The notes beneath the pieces are model-generated. The model was not told the origin of the DNA. It searched no databases and saw only the letters and a program-made list of their open reading frames with translations. Shown piece by piece: positions 14,728-22,804 of a stretch of DNA of 36,986 nt. Numbering within the stretch: position 1 is the stretch's first letter; each line of letters begins with the position of its first letter. The translations under genes were made by a program, and so were the position numbers. The stretch comes from Dehalococcoidia bacterium. Its GTDB lineage: Bacteria; Chloroflexota; Dehalococcoidia; GIF9; AB-539-J10. The stretch is taken from the NCBI GenBank assembly GCA_030602785.1, contig JAUVZB010000022.1:1-36986 (forward strand). Reading direction: 5' to 3'.

Positions 14728-14757
14728 ATTATAGAGGAAGCTGGAAGTCGTCTTCAA
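14728..14757 (-). promoter_or_regulatory. Predicted promoter of the rhomboid gene
   Basis: On the minus strand TTGAAG (14752-14757), an 18-base spacer and TATAAT (14728-14733). The expected start nucleotide, seven to eight bases on, is the A of the ATG at 14720. This suggests a leaderless transcript if that start is used. Confidence 0.55.
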
Positions 14758-14780
14758 ACGCGGCGGAGAGGAAACTGCTG

Positions 14781-15224
14781 TCAGACCCACGCTGACCCGA
14801 TGGCAATCCCCAGGATTCCACCTGCCACCACCTGGAACCGCGTGTGTCCCACGAGTCCCTCGAGGAATCTGTCGAAGTCGTCCTGTGTTCTCGGAACGTG
14901 GTTGAGCAGGTGTGTGAGGATTTCGGACTGTTTGTCCACGGCCTGTCGCACCCCTACGGCGTCGTACATGACTATGGCGGCAAGAACCAGCGTGATGGCG
15001 AACAAGGGTGAGCCGAATCCCTGTGTCTTTCCGACTGTGGTGGCGAGGGCGCACACGAGGGCCGAGTGTGCGCTGGGCATGCCGCCGGTGCCCACCAGCA
15101 GCCTGAGGTTCAGTCTCTTGTATCGGGCGGCATCAATGAGCGTCTTCAGCAGCTGCGCAGCCATCCACGCAACGACTGAAGCCGTGACCATCTTGTTGCC
15201 CAGTATCTGTCCCAGTACTTCCAC
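14781..15224 (-). CDS. DUF212 (divergent PAP2) membrane protein
   Basis: A 147-aa protein of the divergent PAP2 family (YuiD-like). The motif GTGGMPSAHSALVCALA around residue 45 is the family hallmark and corresponds to part of the acid-phosphatase site. AIVMYDAVGVRQAVDKQ is the second conserved block. Hydrophobic segments lie near residues 12-30, 50-65, 75-90 and at the C-terminus. Phosphatase activity on a lipid or small phosphate is possible but unproven in this family. The start is GTG 15224 with GAGAG about nine bases upstream. It is transcribed divergently from the fatty-acid operon. Confidence 0.9.
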   Translation of the reverse strand: MEVLGQILGNKMVTASVVAWMAAQLLKTLIDAARYKRLNLRLLVGTGGMPSAHSALVCALATTVGKTQGFGSPLFAITLVLAAIVMYDAVGVRQAVDKQSEILTHLLNHVPRTQDDFDRFLEGLVGHTRFQVVAGGILGIAIGSAWV

Positions 15225-15241
15225 TAGTGACTCTCTCTCAT

Positions 15242-15295
15242 GGGTGGAACCACCCGACGCCTGCTAATCTTATGCGTGTGGCCGCGCTGTTACAA
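15242..15295 (-). promoter_or_regulatory. Predicted DUF212 promoter and leader hairpin
   Basis: On the minus strand TTGTAA (15290-15295), a 17-base spacer and TAAGAT (15267-15272), with start near 15260. A perfect short inverted repeat GGGTGGAACCACCC (15242-15255) lies at the beginning of the transcript. The -35 box overlaps the first copy of a 14-bp tandem repeat shared with the divergent operon's control region. Confidence 0.45.
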
Positions 15296-15363
15296 GCTGC
15301 GGATTACAAGCTGCGGATGTTGACACGTATACCCGCTCGTGAGATGATAACCGGAATTTCCGG
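15290..15363 (+). promoter_or_regulatory. Control region of the fatty-acid synthesis operon: tandem repeat, promoter, operator-like palindrome
   Basis: Three features follow each other. TTACAAGCTGCGGA occurs twice in tandem (15290-15303 and 15304-15317). A promoter follows with a perfect TTGACA (15320-15325), 17 bases and GATGAT (15343-15348). A palindrome CCGGAA-T-TTCCGG (15351-15363) lies over the expected transcription start near 15355. The layout resembles a repressor operator over the start site plus an upstream activator or repressor site. Fatty-acid operons are commonly controlled by FapR- or FabR-type regulators, but no regulator gene is near. Confidence 0.5.
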
Positions 15364-15395
15364 CGTCTCAATGCGTGGCGAAAGGGCATTGGGAC

Positions 15396-15815
15396 ATGGA
15401 ATGTCTGACTCGTGACGCAGGTGCTGTTGAATTGCCCAAAGGGTATGACGAACTGACCCCCGGATACGAGTTCCCGCCTGTAGACTACAGCCTGAGTCCC
15501 GCTGTCGTTGCGGCCTACGTTGAGGCGGTCGGCGCAGTGAAGCGCGACTACGTTCCTCCTCTGGCGGTGGCTGCCCGGGCGATTGGCTTGCTCGGTGAGT
15601 TGGTCGCGCTGCCACCCGGCACCATACACGCCTCCCAGGAATTCGAGTTCACCGGGCTTGTGCCCATTGGTTCCCGCGTTACGTGTGCGGTGAAAGTGCT
15701 CAGGAAACTGGCACGCGGCCCCGTGCGGATGCTGACGCTGGAGATGGTGATTTCGGATGATGCAGGCGTCGTTGTCCAGCGCGGGCGCTCTACAGTGGTT
15801 GTGCCGGAGTCGTAA
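15396..15815 (+). CDS. MaoC-like N-terminal hotdog protein (HadA-like dehydratase subunit)
   Basis: A 139-aa single-hotdog protein resembling the N-terminal half of MaoC-type dehydratases (FAS1_DH/PF13452) and mycobacterial HadA. VDYSLSPAVVAAYVEAVG, VAARAIGLL, IHASQEFEFTGLVPIGSRVT and VVQRGRSTVVV are visible. It lacks the Asp-x4-His dyad, which is carried by the next gene, so it probably forms the substrate-binding partner of a heterodimer. The start is ATG 15396 with AAAGGG upstream; GTG 15375 is possible. Three bases separate its stop from the partner's ATG. First gene of the operon. Confidence 0.8.
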   Translation: MECLTRDAGAVELPKGYDELTPGYEFPPVDYSLSPAVVAAYVEAVGAVKRDYVPPLAVAARAIGLLGELVALPPGTIHASQEFEFTGLVPIGSRVTCAVKVLRKLARGPVRMLTLEMVISDDAGVVVQRGRSTVVVPES

Positions 15816-15818
15816 CAC

Positions 15819-16238
15819 ATGAAGCTGCCTATTCTTGAGGGAACTGCGCTGCCGGAGTTGGTCAGGCGCGTAACGCAGCCTGATATCCACAAGTACGCTG
15901 AGGCTTCCGGGGACTACAACCCGATACACATTGACGAGCAATTTGCTGCTGCGACGCCGCTGGGCGGCACTATCGCGCACGGGATGCTTGTCCTGGCCTA
16001 CATGTCCGAGATGCTGAGTGCTGCCTTCGGGGAGCCGTGGGACAGCACGGGCCGCCTATCGATTCGCTTCAGGAGCCCTGCCCGGCCCGGTGACACACTG
16101 ACTGTGTCTGGTCAGGTTGAATCGGTGGCAGAAGAGAATGCTATAGTATGTGTCACTTGTTCGCTATCGTGTTGCAATCAGGCGGGCGAAGTTGTGGTCT
16201 CCGGTGAGGCGCGTGTGAGGATTCCTGCCTCGTTGTGA
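15819..16238 (+). CDS. MaoC domain dehydratase (HadB-like), catalytic subunit
   Basis: A 139-aa hotdog protein. The hydratase-2 motif is ASGDYNPIHIDEQFAAATPL, with the catalytic Asp and His of the MaoC/R-hydratase family, followed by IAHGMLVLAYMSEML and IRFRSPARPGDTLTVSGQV. It most likely dehydrates (R)-3-hydroxyacyl-ACP in fatty-acid elongation, together with the HadA-like protein before it, replacing FabZ. A polyhydroxyalkanoate-type R-specific hydratase is the alternative, but the position before plsX-acpP-fabL-fabF-fabG favours fatty-acid synthesis. Confidence 0.87.
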   Translation: MKLPILEGTALPELVRRVTQPDIHKYAEASGDYNPIHIDEQFAAATPLGGTIAHGMLVLAYMSEMLSAAFGEPWDSTGRLSIRFRSPARPGDTLTVSGQVESVAEENAIVCVTCSLSCCNQAGEVVVSGEARVRIPASL

Positions 16239-16316
16239 CGTTGCAGAGCCGGATGCGTTCTGCAGGACGTGTTCTTTAGGTATGTTCGGTCTTTCCAGCC
16301 AGTAGAGGAGACGAGT

Positions 16317-17357
16317 GTGTCACAGACTGCAGGAAGAGTGAGGATAGCTGTTGACGCCATGGGCGGTGACTACGCTCCCGAAGAGATTATCAAGGGGGCC
16401 GTGGCTGCGGCGCGTGGTGGAGAGGCGAACATCATCCTGGTCGGCCAGGAGGACGTCGTCACCGCGGGACTGCAGAAGGAAGGCGCTCCCGAGGGCCTTG
16501 TCCGGCTCGTACATGCGCCGGAAGTAATCAAGGAAGGCGAGGCTCCTGCCGTGGCGATTCGGCAGAAGCGGCAGTCTTCGATTGTCGTTGGCACGAAGCT
16601 CATCAAGCAGGGCGAGGCTGATGCATTCATCAGTGCCGGTTCGTCCGGTGCGGTGGCGGCAAGTGCCGCGACCTATCTCGGGATGGTCGAAGGTATGGAG
16701 CGGCCCACATTGGGTGGGGGCTTCAGCAGCTTCGCTCCGAATATCGTGGTGATGGACCTCGGGGCCAACGTGGACTGCAAACCCCACCAGCTCGTGTCGT
16801 TTGCGATAGCAGGCACGGTGTACGCGCGGACCACGTACGGGATTGAGAACCCGACTGTCGGGCTTCTCAGTACGGGCAGCGAAGAGGGGAAAGGCAACGA
16901 GCTAGTCAAAGAGGCGTTCCCGCTGTTGCAGGCGAGCGGTCTCAACTTCATCGGGAACATCGAGGGAAATGACATCCTGATGGGGAAGGCAAATGTTATT
17001 CTGTGCGACGGCTTCGTCGGGAACGTGTTGCTCAAGTTCTATGAGAGCATCGGCGACCGTGGACGCATATGGCTGCTGGAGAAGTACCCGGCGTTCAGGG
17101 GGATTGTCGGATTCCTGTTCGACCGTGTGCTGCCGCTGAAGAAGCTGTCGTATGAGGGCGAAGAAGAGGGCACCGGTGTCCTGTGGGGTGTTGATGGTAT
17201 CGTCAGGATTGCTCACGGCGCGTGTAGCGCCGAGCACATGCTGCACGGTATCAACGCGGCCAGGAAGGCGGTGCAGTCCGACATCGTTGGCAGTCTCAAG
17301 AAAGAAATCGCTCATTTGAAAGAGCAAGGTAAGCTTATGGAAGGAGGTCACAGCTAA
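16317..17357 (+). CDS. plsX: Phosphate acyltransferase PlsX
   Basis: A 346-aa enzyme that makes acyl-phosphate from acyl-ACP, feeding PlsY in phospholipid synthesis. VRIAVDAMGGDYAPEEIIKG at the N-terminus is diagnostic; AVAIRQKRQSSIVVGTKLI, ADAFISAGSSGAVAASA, VVMDLGANVDCKPHQL, VGLLSTGSEEGKGNELVKEA and FIGNIEGNDI follow. The start is GTG 16317 with GGAG six bases upstream; an in-frame start at 16269 would add 16 unrelated residues. The stop overlaps the acpP ATG by one base. Confidence 0.96.
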   Translation: MSQTAGRVRIAVDAMGGDYAPEEIIKGAVAAARGGEANIILVGQEDVVTAGLQKEGAPEGLVRLVHAPEVIKEGEAPAVAIRQKRQSSIVVGTKLIKQGEADAFISAGSSGAVAASAATYLGMVEGMERPTLGGGFSSFAPNIVVMDLGANVDCKPHQLVSFAIAGTVYARTTYGIENPTVGLLSTGSEEGKGNELVKEAFPLLQASGLNFIGNIEGNDILMGKANVILCDGFVGNVLLKFYESIGDRGRIWLLEKYPAFRGIVGFLFDRVLPLKKLSYEGEEEGTGVLWGVDGIVRIAHGACSAEHMLHGINAARKAVQSDIVGSLKKEIAHLKEQGKLMEGGHS

Positions 17358-17596
17358 TGTCTGTTGAGGAAGAAATCAAGGACATCGTGTCCAAAATTGC
17401 GCACATCGACAAGAGCATCATGACCCGGGAAGGTACGTTCAAGGAGATGAAGGCTGACTCTCTCGATATCGTGCAGGCGCTGGTCGCAGTCGAGGAGAAG
17501 TACGACATCGAGATACCGGACGAGGAGGCGCAGAAGTTCACCAACTTTGGCGACTTCGTCTCGTTCGTTGAGCAAGAGGTAGAGAAAAAGGGGTAG
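17357..17596 (+). CDS. acpP: Acyl carrier protein
   Basis: A 79-aa carrier protein. The phosphopantetheine Ser is in KADSLDIVQALVAVEEKYDI, matching the usual DSLD motif, and the tail EAQKFTNFGDFVSFVEQEV is typical of fatty-acid ACP. It is preceded by AAGGAGG. The coupling plsX-acpP and the following reductase identify it as the fatty-acid ACP rather than a secondary-metabolite carrier. Confidence 0.95.
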   Translation: MSVEEEIKDIVSKIAHIDKSIMTREGTFKEMKADSLDIVQALVAVEEKYDIEIPDEEAQKFTNFGDFVSFVEQEVEKKG

Positions 17597-17601
17597 TCAT
17601 C

Positions 17602-18384
17602 GTGAAGTCATTGCAGGGTAAGCTGGCACTGATAACGGGCAGTGGACGCGGCATAGGCAAGGCCACTGCCTTGAAGCTGGCATCGGAGGGATGTGACATC
17701 GTGGTCAACTTCTTCCGGCGCCGGGAGGCTGCGGAGAAGACAGTCGAGGAGATTCGGGCGCTGGGCGTGAGAGCCGAACTCGTCAGGGCGAACGTTGGAG
17801 ACCCGGCCAAGATTGCCGAGATGTTCAACTTTGTTGCCGACAAGTTCGGGTACCTCGATATCTTCGTCAGCAACGCCGCCTCCGGAGTTGGCCGGCCCAT
17901 CTTTGATATCGATGAGAAGGCGTGGAACTGGACGATGGACATCAACGCGAGGGCGTTGCTTCTGTGCGCGCAGCGCGCCGTCGGTCTCATGGAGGGCAGG
18001 AACGGCAGAATAGTCAGTATTTCGAGCCTCGGCTCGAAGTTCGTCTGGCCGACCTATGCGGCCGTTGGAGTATCGAAGGCGGCCCTCGAGGCGCTGACTC
18101 GATACCTCGCGATTGAGATGGCGCCACATGGCATCTCAGTAAACGCCGTGTCAGCATCGGCGGTGGATACGGAGGCGCTCAAGTTCTATATCAGAGAGGG
18201 TCTTGTCAAGGACCTCAAGCAGACCACACCTGTGGGCAGGATGGTGACTCCCGAGGACGTGGCCGGCGTGGTTGCCTTCCTGTGCAGTGATGAGGCCTAC
18301 ATGATTCGCGGCCAGACAATCATCGTGGACGGAGGCACGTCAGTGGCTCCTTTCGCTCCCATGGCTCAGAAAGGGGACGATTGA
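17602..18384 (+). CDS. fabL: FabL-type enoyl-[ACP] reductase (SDR family)
   Basis: A 260-aa short-chain dehydrogenase. The cofactor site is ITGSGRGIGKATALKLA; the catalytic Tyr and Lys are in YAAVGVSKAALEALTRYLAI. The blocks ANVGDPAKIAEMF, FVSNAASGVGRP, WNWTMDINARALLLCAQ and MIRGQTIIVDGG match B. subtilis FabL (enoyl-ACP reductase III) rather than FabG; FabL has NAASG where FabG has NNAG. It probably does the last, NADPH-dependent reduction of each elongation cycle. Start GTG 17602, preceded by AAGGGG. Five bases after acpP, and its stop overlaps fabF. An SDR of other function remains possible. Confidence 0.82.
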   Translation: MKSLQGKLALITGSGRGIGKATALKLASEGCDIVVNFFRRREAAEKTVEEIRALGVRAELVRANVGDPAKIAEMFNFVADKFGYLDIFVSNAASGVGRPIFDIDEKAWNWTMDINARALLLCAQRAVGLMEGRNGRIVSISSLGSKFVWPTYAAVGVSKAALEALTRYLAIEMAPHGISVNAVSASAVDTEALKFYIREGLVKDLKQTTPVGRMVTPEDVAGVVAFLCSDEAYMIRGQTIIVDGGTSVAPFAPMAQKGDD

Positions 18385-19616
18385 TGCAGACTCCCAGAGT
18401 AGTGATAACCGGGCTTGGAACGGTCAATCCACTGGGGCTCTCGGTCAATGAGTTCTGGCAGGGTGCAGTGTCCGGCAGGTCGGCCATCGCGCCGATTGCC
18501 AGGTTCGATACATCGAAGTTCTTTGTCAAGGTGGATGCGGAGGTCAAGGACTTCGACCCGTACCTGTACATGGACCCCAAGGCTGCGGACCGTAACCCGA
18601 GGGCTGTCCACTATGGTGTCGCTGCCGCAAAAGAGGCCATGGCCCATGCCGGCATTGACATGAGCCGCGAGCAGCCGGAGAGAGTGGGAGTGAGCGTCGC
18701 CTGCCTGTCGGAGAGCGACTATATCATCAAGCAATACGACATACTGCAGCGGCGCGGCCCCCGGAGGGTGGACCCTCTTTTCGTTGCACGGTCCGGCCCG
18801 ACCGGGCCCTCCATGCAGATAGGGATGATTTTCGAGGCGAGAGGGCCAAACACCAGCGTCAACAGCCTCTGTGCGTCGGGCGCAGATTCCCTCGGAACCG
18901 CCATGAACTTCATCAGGCTCGGCTATGCCGATGTGATGATAGCGGGCGGGACCGATTCGTGTCTGTCGCCTGTGGGCATAGCGGGGCTGGACATACTCGG
19001 CGCGGTATGCCGGGAACCTGATCCTGCCGTGGCGAGTCGCCCGTTTGATGCGAACCGTAGCGGATTTGTGTTCGGCGAAGGTGGGGCCATAGTCGTGCTG
19101 GAGTCGCTGGAACATGCGAAGGCGCGCGGCGCCGAGGTTCTGGCGGAGCTGGGTGGTGTGGGGTGGTCTTTCGATGCGTACGACACGACTGCTCCGGCGC
19201 CGGAGGCCGAGGCGTACGCGATGGGTGTGGCGCTCAAGCAGGCAGGCGTTGCTGCCGCGGACGTGCAGTACGTGAATGCCCATGGCACGAGCACGCGGCT
19301 GAATGACCCTACTGAGACGCAGGCGCTCAAGCTGGCCCTGGGGGACCATGCTTACAAGGTGCCCGTCAGCTCGACGAAGTCCATGATAGGTCACGCCATA
19401 ACCGCTGCCGGTGCGATTGAGGCAATCGCCTGCGTGATGACTATCAGGGACGGCGTGATTCATCCCACCATCAACTACGAGACGCCCGATCCCGAGTGCG
19501 ACCTGGACTACGTGCCGAACGTCGCCCGCAAGGCGAACGTGGACGTGTGCCTGACGGACAGCTTCGGTCTTGGTGGCGAGAACTGCTGCCTGGTTATCAA
19601 GCGATTCAAGGGATGA
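18384..19616 (+). CDS. fabF: Beta-ketoacyl-ACP synthase II
   Basis: A 410-aa condensing enzyme. The N-terminus RVVITGLGTVNPLG, the nucleophile in NSLCASGADSLGTAMNFIRL, and the two His residues in VNAHGTSTRLNDPTE and STKSMIGHAITAAGAIEA give the Cys-His-His triad. SRPFDANRSGFVFGEGGAI is also conserved. It elongates acyl-ACP with malonyl-ACP. The ATG overlaps the reductase stop (TGATG); a TTG three bases before is less likely. No fabH or fabD is in the window, so initiation is encoded elsewhere. Confidence 0.95.
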   Translation: MQTPRVVITGLGTVNPLGLSVNEFWQGAVSGRSAIAPIARFDTSKFFVKVDAEVKDFDPYLYMDPKAADRNPRAVHYGVAAAKEAMAHAGIDMSREQPERVGVSVACLSESDYIIKQYDILQRRGPRRVDPLFVARSGPTGPSMQIGMIFEARGPNTSVNSLCASGADSLGTAMNFIRLGYADVMIAGGTDSCLSPVGIAGLDILGAVCREPDPAVASRPFDANRSGFVFGEGGAIVVLESLEHAKARGAEVLAELGGVGWSFDAYDTTAPAPEAEAYAMGVALKQAGVAAADVQYVNAHGTSTRLNDPTETQALKLALGDHAYKVPVSSTKSMIGHAITAAGAIEAIACVMTIRDGVIHPTINYETPDPECDLDYVPNVARKANVDVCLTDSFGLGGENCCLVIKRFKG

Positions 19617-19622
19617 CACAAC

Positions 19623-19644
19623 GGGGAAGCTCAGGGCTTCCCTG
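19623..19644 (+). other. Intercistronic hairpin between fabF and fabG
   Basis: GGGGAAGC and GGCTTCCC are self-complementary around a TCAG loop in the 48-base gap. There is no T-tract, so it is more likely an mRNA-stabilising or attenuating stem than a full terminator. GGAGG for fabG follows. Confidence 0.4.
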
Positions 19645-19664
19645 TCGTCCGTTGCGGAGGCAAC

Positions 19665-20414
19665 ATGGAATTGGAAGGTAGGGTCGCCCTTGTGACAGGT
19701 GCTTCCCGCGGCATGGGCAGGGCCATTGCCCTGAAGCTCGGAGCCATGGGCGCCAGGGTCGCCGTCAACTACGTCAGCGTGGACCCCCAGAACGAAGTGG
19801 ATGCCCGCGAGGTCGTATCCGCGCTGGAGGGGTTGGGGGCTGAGGGTTTCATCGTTGAGGCCGACGTCCGCGACGGCGAGGCGGTCAAGCGCATGGTGGA
19901 TGAGGTCGTCGAGAAGTGGGGTGCAGTCAATATCCTCGTGAATAACGCGGGAATAACGCGGGACACGCTTCTGCTCCGGCTGTCGGAGCAGGCCTGGGAT
20001 GATGTTATTGACATAAATCTTCGCGGCACATTCCTCTGCTCGAAGCATGCGCTCAAGTCGATGATGCGGCAGGGTGGTGGCAGGATTGTGAGCATCGCGT
20101 CCATAGCCGGCGTAATTGGCAATCCCGGTCAGACCAACTACTCAGCCTCCAAGGGAGGCATCATCGCCTTCACTAAGAGCCTTGCGAAGGAGGTCGGGTC
20201 GCGTGCCATCACGGTCAACGCGGTTGCTCCCGGCTACATTCGCACGCAGATGACAGATGTCCTGCCCGAGGAAGTCCGCAGCAAGTTCGTGGAGATGATT
20301 GCGCTCCGCCGTGCGGGTGAGGTGGAGGAGGTTGCGGAGGTGGTGGCCTTTCTTGCTTCCGACCGCGCCTCGTATGTCACAGGCCAGGTCATCGGTATAG
20401 ACGGCGGCATGTAG
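19665..20414 (+). CDS. fabG: 3-oxoacyl-[ACP] reductase FabG
   Basis: A 249-aa NADPH-dependent SDR. ALVTGASRGMGRAIALKL is the cofactor site; ILVNNAGITRDTLLLRLSE, VIDINLRGTFLCSKHA, IVSIASIAGVIGNPGQTNY, YSASKGGIIAFTKSLAKEV and VNAVAPGYIRTQMTD are classical FabG blocks, with Ser, Tyr and Lys catalytic residues. It reduces 3-oxoacyl-ACP before the HadAB-like step. GGAGG lies a few bases before ATG 19665. Last gene of the operon. Confidence 0.95.
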   Translation: MELEGRVALVTGASRGMGRAIALKLGAMGARVAVNYVSVDPQNEVDAREVVSALEGLGAEGFIVEADVRDGEAVKRMVDEVVEKWGAVNILVNNAGITRDTLLLRLSEQAWDDVIDINLRGTFLCSKHALKSMMRQGGGRIVSIASIAGVIGNPGQTNYSASKGGIIAFTKSLAKEVGSRAITVNAVAPGYIRTQMTDVLPEEVRSKFVEMIALRRAGEVEEVAEVVAFLASDRASYVTGQVIGIDGGM

Positions 20415-20701
20415 CCGCGTCGGCGCGGTGCCTGGACGCCATGTCAGGGCCGTGGACACGGTGCCAGACGGTGGGTGTCTTGAGATGGGGTGTGAGTGAT
20501 GATTGGGAATGGTTTCTCTCTTCCAGCAAGAGGCTCTGAGCGTGGTTGAGGCTGTCTGTGACCACGCTCCGCTTGAAGCCGGGGATGCTACACGCGGGCT
20601 CAGCGACTTCGACGTTCCGGAGACTGTGGCAATCCTACCTGCAGGGCGAGCAGCATCTACTGACACCGGAGCCACGAGTGACGCGAACGCACGGCGATTG
20701 T
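20415..20701. other. Boundary gap between the fatty-acid operon and polysaccharide locus
   Basis: This 287-base stretch contains no recognised protein domain. An open frame runs through its right part into the methyltransferase gene, so the methyltransferase could start earlier than annotated (TTG 20546). I see no terminator with a T-tract, no tRNA and no element ends. Confidence 0.4.
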
Positions 20702-21493
20702 ATGGTTGAGGCGGAGCTGCCAGGACGGCTAACCAACTTAAGGACCGTGCAGACCATTGCGCGGCGGTACGTCCTTGCAGGCGCATCGGTCACCGGGTGT
20801 CGGGTCCTTGAGGTAGGGTGTGGACCCGGTCTCGGACTGGGATACCTGCTGGAAAAGGGCGCGTCGCGAGTCCTTGGTGCAGACATCACGTCCGATTTCC
20901 TTGCCACCGCACACCGGCTGTACGGGGCAACTGTACCGCTTGCTCAACTCGATGCGCACCATTTGCCGTTCAGGGATGAGACGTTCGACGCGGTCCTGCT
21001 GTTTGAGGTGATCCTCTATCTGAGAGACCCGGACCTTGCGTTACTGGAGTGCAGACGCATCCTCGCGCCCGGGGGTGTCGTCATGGTCTCACTGCCAAAC
21101 AAGAGCGTTTCGGGCTTTCGTCCCAACACATTGCCATTCGCATACTATTCGTCTGAGCAGTTGCGTGCTCTGCTCTGCGACGCAGGCTTTGTGGCACACG
21201 TGTATGGTTCCTTTGAGGTGAGTTCGGGAACGGCGTATGCTGCTTCTCGGCGATTGGCCTGGAAGTGCGGAAGTCGATTGCTGGACATCGTGCAGCCTCT
21301 GCCAAAGGGGCCGGCCCTACGCAGTCTCGTCCACCGGAAGATCCAGAAGAAGACCCTTTCGATCCCCACGCAGATTACTGTTGCACATGAACGCGATGTG
21401 GTGAACGTGCGGGTCGACGAAATCCCACCCGAGGCGGATGACAGGAGCCACAGAGTACTCTATGGAATCGGACATGTTGTCCCTCCAACCTGA
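20702..21493 (+). CDS. Class I SAM-dependent methyltransferase
   Basis: A 263-aa protein. The SAM site is CRVLEVGCGPGLGLGYLLEK, with GADITSDFLATA as the acidic loop and LPFRDETFDAVLLFEVILYL as motifs II-III; LLECRRILAPGGVVMVSLPN is the post-motif strand. This is the Methyltransf_11/25 type seen in O-antigen and lipid loci; substrate unknown. The N-terminus is uncertain: ATG 20702 gives a sensible beginning (MVEAELPGRL) but lacks a clear ribosome site. With the following glycosyltransferase it forms a two-gene plus-strand unit converging on the main polysaccharide series. Confidence 0.85.
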   Translation: MVEAELPGRLTNLRTVQTIARRYVLAGASVTGCRVLEVGCGPGLGLGYLLEKGASRVLGADITSDFLATAHRLYGATVPLAQLDAHHLPFRDETFDAVLLFEVILYLRDPDLALLECRRILAPGGVVMVSLPNKSVSGFRPNTLPFAYYSSEQLRALLCDAGFVAHVYGSFEVSSGTAYAASRRLAWKCGSRLLDIVQPLPKGPALRSLVHRKIQKKTLSIPTQITVAHERDVVNVRVDEIPPEADDRSHRVLYGIGHVVPPT

Positions 21494-21502
21494 CAGGGGT
21501 GC

Positions 21503-22804
21503 ATGATCGGCAAAGTAAGGAAGTCGGCACTCATCGTAGGCGCTATCTGGCCATACCACAGCGGAGGTGCCCGCCTGCATGGGCTGGCGAAGTACCTTCC
21601 GGAGCATGGATGGGACCCGGTCGTCCTCACATGGCCGTTGCCCGAGAATGCTGATCTTCCCTATCGCGTTGAAGCTGTGGAGGGAGACGAGGCAGTTGCG
21701 AATCTCGTCAAGGGGATGGGGGGAGATCCTCATCGCAGCGTTCGCACACAACTCGCTCAGAAACTCGGAATGTCCTCCGACAATCGATTGCTGTGCTGGA
21801 CGATGACCCGCGCTCGCGAGGTGACGGAGTATCCCGATGGCCACAAGAGATGGTGTCGCAGTGCCACGCAGCGTGCGCTGGCGCTCGTCCAGGAAGAGGA
21901 CTTCGATGCAGTTATCAGCACGTCATCGCCGGTGTCGAGTCACCTGGTTGCCTGCGAGTTGAAGAGGGAGTTCGGGATGCCATGGGTTGCGGATTTCCCG
22001 CACCTCTGGTCTCAGGACCACGGGACCCCGTACGGGGCCGTCAGGCGCGCCTTCGACCGGAGACTGGAACGGCGTACCCTGGCAAGGGCAGATGCGCTTG
22101 TCACGACCAATCAGTCGCACACAGAAATGTTTGCGAAGATGCACGGGGAGGGACGAGTCAATAGCATCATGCATGGCTTCGACCCGGACACGGTGAACAG
22201 CCCACCTGTGACCCTGGCGCGTAAGTTCACCTTGACCTACACAGGTGGATTCAGCAGGGGGGTGCGGGAGCCGCGCGTCCTGCTGGAGGCACTTGCGGTT
22301 CTTGTGCAACAAGGCGTTGTTGACGAGTCGAACACAGAGGGTCGGTTCTACGGGCCGTGCCTCGACTGGGTGCAGAAGCAGATAGACGAACGGGGGCTCT
22401 CCCGCATTGTGACGCAGTGTGGCAGTGTGCCGCAAGCTGCCGCGTTCGCGCGCCAGCGTGAGTCGCACGTGCTGCTCAGCATCAAGTGCGACCCGCGAGC
22501 AGGCAGCGGCATCCTGTCTTGGAAGGTACTGGAGTACCTTGCGGCCCGGAGACCGATACTCTCCGTTGGCGCCGGGTTGGATCCGGCTGATGACATCGTA
22601 GAGGAGATGGGCGCGGGTGTAGTCGCGACCGATGTGGAAGCGGTCAGGTCGGCCCTGGAGGACGCGTACGCCGAGTACGCGCGCACCGGCACGGTGGCGT
22701 GGCGCGGAAATGACGCCGCAGCCCGCAAATACGGCCAGCAAGAGATGGCCCGCCGATTTGCTGAACTGCTGGACGGACTCGTGCCTCACGACTACCCTCG
22801 TTGA
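21503..22804 (+). CDS. GT4-like glycosyltransferase
   Basis: A 433-aa GT-B-fold glycosyltransferase. N-terminal acceptor domain features are WPYHSGGARLHGLAKYLPEH and GWDPVVLTWP. VNSIMHGFDPDTVNSPP and TLTYTGGFSRGVREPRVLLE mark the start of the donor domain, and SGILSWKVLEYLAARRPIL carries the conserved Glu that contacts the nucleotide-sugar ribose. The VADFPHLWSQDHGTPYG stretch is like membrane-proximal GT4 enzymes of polysaccharide assembly. Start ATG 21503, preceded by AGGGG. Donor and acceptor cannot be deduced. Confidence 0.87.
   Translation: MIGKVRKSALIVGAIWPYHSGGARLHGLAKYLPEHGWDPVVLTWPLPENADLPYRVEAVEGDEAVANLVKGMGGDPHRSVRTQLAQKLGMSSDNRLLCWTMTRAREVTEYPDGHKRWCRSATQRALALVQEEDFDAVISTSSPVSSHLVACELKREFGMPWVADFPHLWSQDHGTPYGAVRRAFDRRLERRTLARADALVTTNQSHTEMFAKMHGEGRVNSIMHGFDPDTVNSPPVTLARKFTLTYTGGFSRGVREPRVLLEALAVLVQQGVVDESNTEGRFYGPCLDWVQKQIDERGLSRIVTQCGSVPQAAAFARQRESHVLLSIKCDPRAGSGILSWKVLEYLAARRPILSVGAGLDPADDIVEEMGAGVVATDVEAVRSALEDAYAEYARTGTVAWRGNDAAARKYGQQEMARRFAELLDGLVPHDYPR

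Noticed and set aside
18366-20048. 560-aa minus-strand open frame
   Set aside because: It lies fully antisense to fabF and fabG, which have clear motifs. The translation has no recognisable domain and reflects high-GC codon shadow.
20415-20701. tRNA or small RNA gene in the gap before the methyltransferase
   Set aside because: No T-arm consensus or cloverleaf could be seen by eye, and there is no terminator-like T-tract to bound a small RNA.
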